Below, piece after piece: positions 32,553 to 39,919 of a stretch of DNA of 39,919 nucleotides. The stretch's first letter is position 1. Each line of letters opens with the position of its first letter. The translations under genes were made by a program, and so were the position numbers. The stretch comes from Gloeophyllum trabeum ATCC 11539 (Eukaryota; Basidiomycota; Agaricomycetes; Gloeophyllales; Gloeophyllaceae). The notes beneath the pieces were generated by a model. The model was not told where the DNA came from. It was given only the letters and a program-made list of their open reading frames with translations, and searched no databases. Location of the stretch: the NCBI RefSeq assembly GCF_000344685.1, contig NW_006920411.1, positions 2,502,977 through 2,542,895 on the forward strand, given 5' to 3'.

Positions 32553-33041
32553 ATCGGTGCCAAGGAGTGCGCTGGGAGATGATGCGGGAAGAGTAGGTCT
32601 GCATGTCTGCCCGTACCGACGCCGTTACTGAGCAGATCGATTTTGCAGAGGGGCTGTGGTTTATGATCTGCCATGATAATGCCTTCCATTAACCAGGCTG
32701 CGTCGCTGGTCGACTGCTGTCCTATTATTTATGTACTGTGTATAATCCCAGTATTAATAATGTTGGACTGCCCGGATTGTTATGAATGCTCCACGTTCTA
32801 CTGGTGTCTTTGAATGGCCGGGTCGATTAATCAGAGCCTAGCATCCGTTTCATACGCTCCTACACTGTGCAGGCCCCGGGACGCAGAATCTGCCACAATC
32901 GCTCAGTTTGGTAACGTCTCTTGATGAATTTGGGTCAAGTCCACGGCATATTCCCGTATATCATGCACGCTGCTTTGCATTCCCTTTCTTTGCCCCCTGC
33001 GCCCTCCTGCAGCGCCCCACCGACGGTTGCCGGACGTCCTC
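32553..33041. other. Intergenic stretch before the AMMECR1-domain gene
   Basis: Holds the 3' end of the secreted-protein gene and the promoter of the next gene. AT-rich around 32720-32790. No gene recognised; the small frames near 32903-33153 overlap exon 1 of the next gene in other frames. Confidence 0.45.
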
Positions 33042-33827
33042 ATGTCTCTCCTCCCCTCTGACCCCGCCGCCGGACAAGTGGAAGAGGCTGCGTCCTCGGT
33101 CTGCACTCCTGAGCACTGCTACCATGCGTTCGATGCATTGTACTGCGCCCTGACGGGCAGCGACCCGATCCCTACCAAGTTTGCAGACGAGAAATAGTGA
33201 GCGGCATGATTTTTATTGCTCGATGTAATTATTCTTATCGTGGCCGTCAGCCCTCTCTTCGTTACTTGGAATACACGATCCTCTCGTCGGCACCCGAGAC
33301 TAAGGGGCTGTATCGGCACTTTCGAGGCCCAACCCCTCAGCGAAGGTCTGGCTGAATACGCCCTCATCAGCGCCTTCAGGGACCATCGATTCAGGAAGAT
33401 CGAAGAGAAGGAGCTTTCCAGCCTGGAGTGCAAGATCTCCTTGCTCACGGACTTCGAGGATGCATCTTCCTACCTGGACTGGACCATAGGCGTCCATGGC
33501 ATCAGCATCTCTTTTCCTCATCCTTCTCTGATCCCTTCGTCCACGCCGTCCACGGAGCCCGGCTCTCCGTTCTCCAGTACGCCATCTCTTCCTCGCTTCA
33601 CATCCAAGCAGTCCTTCTCTGCTACATACCTCCCCGAAGTCATGCCTGAGCAGGGATGGGATAAGATCGAGGCTATAGACAGCGCTATCCATAAAGCAGG
33701 GTGGACTGGCCGTATCACAGAGGATCTCCGTCGTAGCATCAGACTCAGGAGATACCAGAGCAGCAAATGCACTGTAGGATGGGACGATTACGTAGAATGG
33801 CGGCAACGGAATGGCGGTGACATTTGA
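33042..33827 (+). CDS. AMMECR1-domain protein
   Basis: Member of the widely conserved AMMECR1 family, whose molecular function is still poorly known. Exons: 33042-33196 and 33251-33827 (54-nt GT-AG intron), giving 243 residues. The domain fills most of the protein: YPLFVTWNTRSSRRHPRLRG, then the family hallmark LRGCIGTF, then PLSEGLAEYALISAFRDHRF, ELSSLECKISLLTDFEDASS, YLDWTIGVHGISISFPHP, SATYLPEVMPEQGWDKIEAI, DSAIHKAGW and a C-terminal KCTVGWDDYVEWR. A Ser/Pro-rich loop of about 35 residues (SSTPSTEPGSPFSSTPSLPR) interrupts the domain before SATYLPEV, as in other fungal members. It is convergent with the PPR-like gene, with only 104 bp between stops. Confidence 0.94.
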
Positions 33828-33931
33828 GCAGTCTGCTCAGTAGAGCCTCCACCTTCTTGCCAATGTACCAATCGGGTTATAGACGGCTGTACAATATACG
33901 GACTTTTCACGCCAGAGTTTGATTATACTTT

Positions 33932-35854
33932 CTACAATGTATTCCGGATTAGATCTAGCAAAGCCTTTTGACTATGACGCTCATTGCTGTGCGATATAAT
34001 AGCCTCGAATCGCCTGATACGCTCACTCCAGTGGCCAGGGTATCTCCCCTGAAGACGAGACCACACGTCCCTAAGTCTAACGACGTCTGCGTCGCTCGTC
34101 TTGATAAATGCCACGATAATCCACCACACCATCCGGTCGCTGGGGTGAACATCGCCGGGCAGGTCCAAGAAGTTCCGGAAAACGAGGTCCAGATTTTCCG
34201 GGCTCCACGCGAAACCGGAGGGAGAATCGGACTCGAAGGGGTCGCCCGGCTCCTGCTGCGAAATAACGGGGATCAAGCCAGTCGAGGCCACAGAAGGTCG
34301 GCCGTACCGCGCAAACCCGTAGAAAATCGCTCGGTAGGCGGCAAGAGTGGGCGTAAAGGTCGGAGGATCAGTGTCCGAGCGTCGCGACCCGTCAAGGGGG
34401 CTAGAGAGCATGTCCACAAAGACTTGAAGGGACCTTATGACATCCCCTCGATAGGCAAAGGCTTGGATTAGGGTGTGGTACGTGACATGGTCCGGTACCA
34501 TGTCATCGGGTATGGCCAAGCCATCGCCAGCGAAGTTCTCCTTCACCGCCATGATTTCTTCATCGTCAAAACCTTCAGAGCCGGACCCTTCCTTAGGCTG
34601 TAGATGATACCGGAGGACACGGTAGACATTCCACGCAAGCTCCAGACGACCATTGCGAGCAAAAGCCCAGATGAATGCGTTCACAGCTGCTATATCCAGG
34701 GGAATGTCTTGCTCCTTCATGTGCGACATGGTCTGCCGGATGGCCACACTGTCATTCTTGTGAGTGAAGTAGCGGAGCAGGACAAGGTGGGTGATGCGGT
34801 TCGGAGGGATCTTGCTAGCTCGGAAAAGTGACAGCGCGTGACGGACGGCATTCGAATCCAACGTTCGGCCTGCGATGTTGAGGAGCGTGGTGTATGTATA
34901 TACATCAGGTGCCAAGCCTTTCCCCTTGGATGACTCTAAGGCCCCGTTGTCATCACCACGTCCCGACGCCCCTGGAGCGCGCTGCGACGCCAGAATGTCA
35001 TTCAGAACAGCAAGAGACCGTTGATAGTCCGCAAACTGCGTCTTCCGAGACCCTTTTCCCGCGCAGTCCATCAGCGCGTTCCACTCCCAGAGATGGACGG
35101 TTCCGCCTGTCTTCCTGAGAGTGTTTATGACAGAGTACAGCTGCAAGAACTCGTTCCGGGTGCGCGGCTTGACGGATGTGATGAGGCGCGCCAGGCGGTG
35201 CAGGTGCGCGAAAGGAATCTGCGGCTCTTCGCCGGGTGCGAGCTCGAGCATGGATAGCGTGCGGTAGTTGCTGTAGGCCGCCCAAGCTTCGGCGACGGAG
35301 TTGGTCCTGGCGAGAGTGTCCAGGTGTTTGTCCCGTAGCGCGTCTGCGCGGTGGCGGACACGCCGTGGTCGAGGACTCTGGATCGGAACGCTGGTCCTGT
35401 CCCAGAAATCGAGCGCGTTCTCGGCATGGTGGGTGAGACCCTTGCGCTTCGACGCGACACGGGCGTCGTTCATGTCGCTTTCTTTGAAAGCTTCGTCTAA
35501 ATTGAGTACAACCCTGTCCGAGACAGCACTGGAGCCATGCGTCGAAGGGTCGGTCCCATCTGGAATCGCAGAAGCCCTGGGTGAATGGGGAGGCGATACC
35601 GCTTGGGTGTCGTCTCGTCCGTTTTCGCCTCCGCTTCTGCGTACTGCAACCTTCCCTTCTATATCTCGTCTGTCCAAGTGCGGAGGAAGTTCCAATCGCG
35701 GACGGTTCTGGACAGCACACGCATCCGCTGCCCCGCGACGAACCGCCAGGCTTGTCCAGGTCTGCGTCTGTGCACCACATAAGCAGTCCCGACGTTCGAG
35801 AGAGCGACATCGCGAGAACGGGAGTCGGAGGCCCAGCGAGGACGCTCTCAGCAT
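33932..35854 (-). CDS. PPR-repeat-like mitochondrial protein
   Basis: Probably an RNA-binding pentatricopeptide-repeat protein acting on mitochondrial transcripts. Single exon, 640 residues from the ATG at 35854; a GTG three codons upstream is not a likely start. Residues 1-30 are basic and rich in Leu/Ser/Arg (MLRASSLGLRLPFSRCRSLE), a presequence. PPR-type helical pairs are visible in the C-terminal two thirds: DVYTYTTLLNIAGRTLDSNA, NRITHLVLLRYFTHKNDSVA, DIAAVNAFIWAFARNGRLEL, DHVTYHTLIQAFAYRGDVIR and TLAAYRAIFYGFARYGRPSV. The spacing between some repeats is stretched by acidic loops. I cannot match it to a specific factor. It is convergent with the AMMECR1-domain gene and downstream of uL3 on the same strand. 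Confidence 0.85.
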   Translation of the reverse strand: MLRASSLGLRLPFSRCRSLERRDCLCGAQTQTWTSLAVRRGAADACAVQNRPRLELPPHLDRRDIEGKVAVRRSGGENGRDDTQAVSPPHSPRASAIPDGTDPSTHGSSAVSDRVVLNLDEAFKESDMNDARVASKRKGLTHHAENALDFWDRTSVPIQSPRPRRVRHRADALRDKHLDTLARTNSVAEAWAAYSNYRTLSMLELAPGEEPQIPFAHLHRLARLITSVKPRTRNEFLQLYSVINTLRKTGGTVHLWEWNALMDCAGKGSRKTQFADYQRSLAVLNDILASQRAPGASGRGDDNGALESSKGKGLAPDVYTYTTLLNIAGRTLDSNAVRHALSLFRASKIPPNRITHLVLLRYFTHKNDSVAIRQTMSHMKEQDIPLDIAAVNAFIWAFARNGRLELAWNVYRVLRYHLQPKEGSGSEGFDDEEIMAVKENFAGDGLAIPDDMVPDHVTYHTLIQAFAYRGDVIRSLQVFVDMLSSPLDGSRRSDTDPPTFTPTLAAYRAIFYGFARYGRPSVASTGLIPVISQQEPGDPFESDSPSGFAWSPENLDLVFRNFLDLPGDVHPSDRMVWWIIVAFIKTSDADVVRLRDVWSRLQGRYPGHWSERIRRFEAIISHSNERHSQKALLDLIRNTL

Positions 35855-36262
35855 CAATGGCACGTGCAGTCATCCTGGAAGAAACCCAGGCGTGAGCGGG
35901 CCTGGGCAGCAATTTACGCAAAGCATGCTGGGACGTACCGCGACACGCACTGCAACCTCACGCGAAAGCGGTACACTCCAGCGTGTCGACCTCCAGCCGG
36001 ACTCGAGCGCAGACGTTGCGGCCAACAGCGCTCGGGCGTTTACCAAAATTTCGGCAAGTACGGGAACTCTCACGGCCATACGGCATCTTCGACGTACCGC
36101 GTCCAATGGGCACGGAGGGCGGTCGTTCACAATATGAGCGAAGTAAAGCCTCGAATTGCATATGGGTACTAGCAACCAAAGGTCTCATTGGCAGTACGTA
36201 GGCATAGCATGGGCAATACAACAGTAGACGCATAGGACGTAAAGAGGGAACACAAAGTACTT
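35855..36262. other. Intergenic stretch between uL3 and the PPR-like gene (both minus)
   Basis: Should hold the uL3 3' end and the promoter of the PPR-like gene. The open frames on both strands (35864-36201 region) give unrelated peptides. No repeats seen. Confidence 0.45.
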
Positions 36263-37766
36263 TTAAGCCCGAGGCTTGAGAGTACCCAAGAACGCCGCCT
36301 TCTCCTCGAACGTCTGGAAAGCACCGTGCTGCGGAAAAATGACACGTGAGTCCGATAAGTAACATGCAGAACACAGTATCACTTACACCGAACTTGGACG
36401 AGGTATCGATGAACTTGAGGGAGACCTTCTCGAGATCCCGGCGAGACGTGTGGACCATGAGCGACTTGCGGATGGTGATGACACGCTTCTTAGTACCCGG
36501 GATGGAGCCCTTGACCATGAGGAAGTCGTTCTTCACGATACCGTAGTGGGGGAAGCCACCCATAGGCGTAATGGCCTTCTTCGTGACGTCGTGCTCGGTG
36601 GAGGCGTTGCCCTCATCGGTACCAGACCCAATGCGGTAGATCTTCTTGTTGAGCTCCGTACGGTGGTGGTAACCGTCTAAGTACTATGGTAAGGCTCATT
36701 TCAAGTATGAAGGGCGGGGTTCAACTCACTTTGACCGGCACGGGCAACAGAGTACATGACCTTCGAAGGATGCCATGCACCGATACAAGCGACCTTGCGG
36801 AGACCCTTGTGCGTCTTGCGAGGCAGCTTCTTGGTACCCCAACGGTGCGTCACACCCTCGAAACCGTGACCCTTGGTGACGGCAATAACATCGACACACT
36901 CGTCCTGCTCGAAGACGCTGCCGACCTCGATCGGCTTCTCGAACAGACCGTGCGCAAACTCGACCTTGTCCGCAACAGACCCGCCATTGACCTGGATCTC
37001 CATGAGGTGCGCCTTCTTCTGCCCGAGACCCGTCTTGCGGATCTGGGTGTGCGCGAGGACGCGGACGACCGTGCAGTACTTGCGGATGCGCTCAAGCTCG
37101 CGTGCGACGGACTTGCCGCCGTCCTCGGCGGCCTTCTTGGCGTAGCGCGTGAAGGCCTTCTTCTTCGAACGGTACCAGTTCTTGTAGAACCGGCGCTTGA
37201 CTTCGTCGGAAAGGTGGGAAGCCCAGACGGTGGTGAGGGTGCGGAGGCCGCGGGGAGTCTCGACGTAACCGACGACACCGACGACGACCATGGGGGGAGT
37301 CTCAATGATGGTAACGGCCTCAACAATTTCACGCTTGTGCATCTCTGAACACGAGCAATTCGTGGGTCAGAGTCGATTGCATGAGATGGGTAGTCAAACA
37401 CGTACTGGAGCCAGGACGGTCGAGGTCACGAACGACGTGGGTCATACCCGCCTTGTAACCCATAACAGCAGTCAAGTGGACGGGCTTCTTGGGGTCGTCC
37501 TGATCGCAATTGTTCAGTCCTGCGTCGATCCCACCAGCTGCTGCAGACGTACCTTGGGGAACGCCTTAACCTTCCCGCGGTGACGCGCCGCACGCTTGCG
37601 GGGAAGGAAACCGAGCGAGCCGTGGCGAGGAGCTTCGTACTGTGAACCATAGCGCACTCAATATCCCGACATTTTGCGAGCATCTATCTCAGCAACGAAC
37701 CTTACGGTGACTAGCAATATGTCAGCCCATAGCTTTATGACGCGGACAAAGACGTACTCACCTCAT
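36263..37766 (-). CDS. RPL3: 60S ribosomal protein uL3
   Basis: Large-subunit protein whose loops reach the peptidyl-transferase centre. Minus-strand exons: 37766-37762 (5 nt), 37710-37701 (10 nt), 37639-37553, 37499-37406, 37344-36730, 36676-36387, 36328-36263, giving 388 residues (yeast 387). The joined start is [20 protein letters not shown]. Other blocks are [120 protein letters not shown] and the end [20 protein letters not shown]. Every junction restores conserved sequence, including the two microexons. All introns are GT-AG, 51-61 nt. Confidence 0.97.
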
Positions 37767-38423
37767 TTTGAATGATCTTGAGGGGGGCGGCGGCGGGGAC
37801 TGGGTGCTGGGTGCTGGGCGTTGGCGCGCGCGACGACCAAATTACAGAGCCGGTGGCTGTGGTACTGTACAGTCTTTCTCACGAGTAGTTTAGCGAGACC
37901 GGGATTATCGCCGTAAATCGCCGGGTGCACAGCATTTCTCACGGACGCGCATTTGGATGTGGCTGATGTAATCATGCAATGTCAGCAACGCGTCTAGCTG
38001 TCGACGCGAGCGACGTCGATGAAGGGAAGAGCGTCGCGACGCGCTGAGTCTCATAGAACACTGCAATTCATTGAGGACGCGTCTGGTGTGTATAAGCGGA
38101 GGTTTCCGCAGCAGTTGACCGTGTAAAACGACTCTGTCGTGATCGTTCACGACGGAAAGTCTGTGGTAATGCCTGAGCTGAGATCACCGTTCTAATCAGC
38201 ACCATAATGAGCGCAGCACGACGCGACACGAGAACCTTTATCGCAAAGTGCAAAGACGCGCTCAGTCGCGTCCTTTCACGTGTGATTACAGCGCGGGTGG
38301 TCTCGTAATCTGAAAGTCGACCCCACTGGGAGGTCACACCGCCGAACGCGTTCGCGAACCGCGAACACGAACGTCGGAGGCACGTGCAAGCCACTACACG
38401 GCGCACGTGGCGGAGTTTTGTGG
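37767..38423. other. Intergenic stretch upstream of uL3
   Basis: Contains the uL3 promoter and leader next to 37766. The minus frames at 37905-38511 are not recognisable and have irregular composition. No gene supported. Confidence 0.45.
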
Positions 38424-38431
38424 CTCTGCCC

Positions 38432-38941
38432 AGGCCCCCTGAAAATACCCATAGAGGTCTGATACCAGATACCAATCTTCCCCCCATTTTTACCGAAACC
38501 AAAATTCCCATATTGGGATGTGTTTTACCCGAAAAGTATCCGACCTCTCGCCTTAGACGTGATTTTTACCGAAACATTGGTATCCAACCTGAGGACTTGA
38601 GGATATTTATTTATTCACAAAAAAATTCCAGTGCCTGCAGTCATACCAGATTCAGTTATGTATGGGCTTTATGAGCCTCTCCGAGGTGCACTGGTGTATA
38701 TGGAATCCAAGAATCTCACCACCTGATTATTGTGGCAAGTTGTGGCACTGTTGTGGCCATAATTGTTACCCAAATAGTATCCGACCTTTGCTCTGGATGC
38801 CTGTTTTTACCCGAAAATTGGTATCCAAGATTGATCCCACCGGCAGGTTCTTTACCAAAACTGTATCAGACCTGGCACCCAGTTGAGGGTGATTTTTACC
38901 AAAACTGGTATCAGACCACTATGGGTATTTTCAAGGGGCCT
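38432..38941. mobile_element. 510-bp nonautonomous hAT-like DNA transposon (MITE) with 8-bp target duplication and internal repeats
   Basis: Left and right ends are inverted copies over about 37 bp with a few mismatches. The left end starts AGGCCCCCTGAAAATACCCA and the right end, reversed, starts AGGCCCCTTGAAAATACCCA; both continue to TGGTATCAGACC-type sequence. They are flanked by a perfect direct 8-bp duplication CTCTGCCC (38424-38431 and 38942-38949), which points to the hAT superfamily. Inside are seven related units of the form TTTTTACC(C)RAAA...GTATCNGACC, at about 38487, 38523, 38563, 38766, 38804, 38851 and 38893. No coding capacity is present. The intact target duplication suggests a rather recent insertion. 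Confidence 0.92.
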
Positions 38942-38949
38942 CTCTGCCC

Positions 38950-39919
38950 ACACAGATGCGTCCTTGTCAGGCCCCCTGCTTATGATAGAATGCATTCAAA
39001 ACTGTTAAACTATCAGATCCATGATAATAGTGCTGGTCCGTGTCAATGGTATTTGTGAGATTGAACTCGTCGGGTGATTGGCGGAAAACATGGTAAGTAA
39101 TCAGAGCTGTTTGTGCCACAGCTTGAGCATCCTGATATTCATTCGGACGTGCCCCTCTCCTCTCCCCCCAACTCATGCCACCGGTAGCAGTGTACTACTG
39201 GCAGTGTCATGCCACCACAAGCATAGTTAGTCATTGACATTGGGTTGGGTATATTCATTGAAACTACACTGCATATTAATGTACACTATTCAGCAATGCC
39301 GCAAAGTAATATGTTCATACCTACGGTTTATTTCCCCAGTTTTCGCTGTCTTTTTGCCAAGTAAGATTGCCGTGTGGCATCCGCCCCGGTCCAGACAACC
39401 AGTGATGGCCTTGTCGGGGGGTTTGACACCCGACAAGGGGTTTGTCTGCTTTTGTCGGGGTTTGTCTTGACGCCCGACAAGGACAGCACGTGATCCCCGG
39501 AGTAGGTTATTTTCTACTCCCGGATGCCGGTGCGCTAGATAATCGAGACTTGCATGTATTCAAACATGGCTGATAGTTTAAGACGGTAATGAATACTAAG
39601 GGATGAATATGGAGGCTCTACTAGTCTATTGTCATACTAGTACTAACCGTTGCGAGTGTGTGTAGGCCCGCTGGGCTCGCTTGCTTCTTGGTCGACGGAT
39701 TGTTTATTAAATTATAGCTACTATTAGCTAGTACATCATGCCGTCGATGCCTTAAGTCCTTTTGTACTTGGGGGGAGTGGGCCAATGCTGTGCATGGCTG
39801 GTTACGAGTCCTGAGCTGGGCATAAGATACTCCCTATTTTACACTGTATATCATAGAGCTGACACAAATATTCCTATCTTTCTTGAAGTATCATTTGAAT
39901 TTCACTAGACCGCTCGGGA
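38950..39919. other. Gene-free right end of the window
   Basis: No coding region recognised. AT-rich toward the end, with TAGCTA/TACTAGT-type short palindromes near 39620-39730. A dyad array at 39409-39482 is listed separately. It could be part of another repeat element continuing beyond the window. Confidence 0.4.
39409..39482. repeat. Four-arm dyad array of TTGTCGGG / CCCGACAA
   Basis: The arm CCTTGTCGGG (39409-39418) is followed by its inverse CCCGACAAGG (39429-39438), then TTGTCGGG again (39452-39459) and CCCGACAAGG again (39473-39482). The arms alternate, so the stretch can form two small hairpins or one large one. A CACGTG palindrome follows directly (39488-39493). It could be a transcription-factor binding cluster or the end of a transposon; no family is recognised. 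Confidence 0.7.

Noticed and set aside
1..39919. Secondary-metabolite cluster, CRISPR array or prokaryotic-type defence system
   Set aside because: No biosynthetic core enzyme, no regular direct-repeat array with spacers, and all genes are eukaryotic housekeeping types or transposon relics.

Overview
The window looks like nuclear DNA of a filamentous basidiomycete, most likely an agaricomycete. The reasons are densely packed genes, many short introns (mostly 47-66 nt) that begin GT and end AG with a CTNAC/CTGAC-like branch region, protein families of fungal type (KCS1, BEM1, CNS1, NOT3/5), and relics of agaricomycete-type transposons. No bacterial operon structure, tRNA, rRNA or CRISPR array was seen. 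All exon joins were worked out by hand from splice signals, frame and family knowledge, so exact junctions are predictions.

Layout. 1-800: transposon debris, namely the C-terminal chromodomain of a Ty3/gypsy pol running in from the left edge, an LTR-like start, and a broken Tc1-type transposase on the minus strand. 2408-6534: a KCS1-type inositol hexakisphosphate kinase. 7103-8338: divergent QCR9 (four tiny exons) and mitochondrial ribosomal protein uS11m. 9406-10150: cytosolic eS7. 10592-12000: a Rab-family GTPase with a ~150-residue insertion. 12807-16104, minus strand: an ABHD4/5-type alpha/beta hydrolase and the Hsp90 co-chaperone CNS1. 16324-17921: L-2-hydroxyglutarate dehydrogenase, followed after 12 bp by a 434-bp TA-flanked MITE, then NDUFA12 (complex I) on the minus strand. 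19363-21307: divergent ribosomal proteins uS8 and eS17. 21835-24045: BEM1 polarity scaffold (minus). 25596-28556: NOT3/5 of CCR4-NOT. 28743-29555: mitochondrial bL12m (minus). 31510-33827: a secreted protein of unknown family and an AMMECR1-domain protein. 33932-37766, minus strand: a PPR-like mitochondrial protein and uL3. 37767-39919: a gene-free end with a second MITE (510 bp, 8-bp target duplication, hAT-like) and an unusual dyad array.

Most genes are housekeeping genes. Two groups stand out: cytosolic ribosomal proteins (eS7, uS8, eS17, uL3) and mitochondrial proteins (QCR9, NDUFA12, L2HGDH, uS11m, bL12m, the PPR protein). Several are paired head to head over 200-410 bp and could share promoters. 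Four of these highly expressed genes have the start codon in a first coding exon of only 3-6 nt. The most distinctive new material is the two nonautonomous DNA transposons with internal repeat arrays, the Rab GTPase with an altered G4 motif and a large insert, and a probable GC-AG intron in bL12m.
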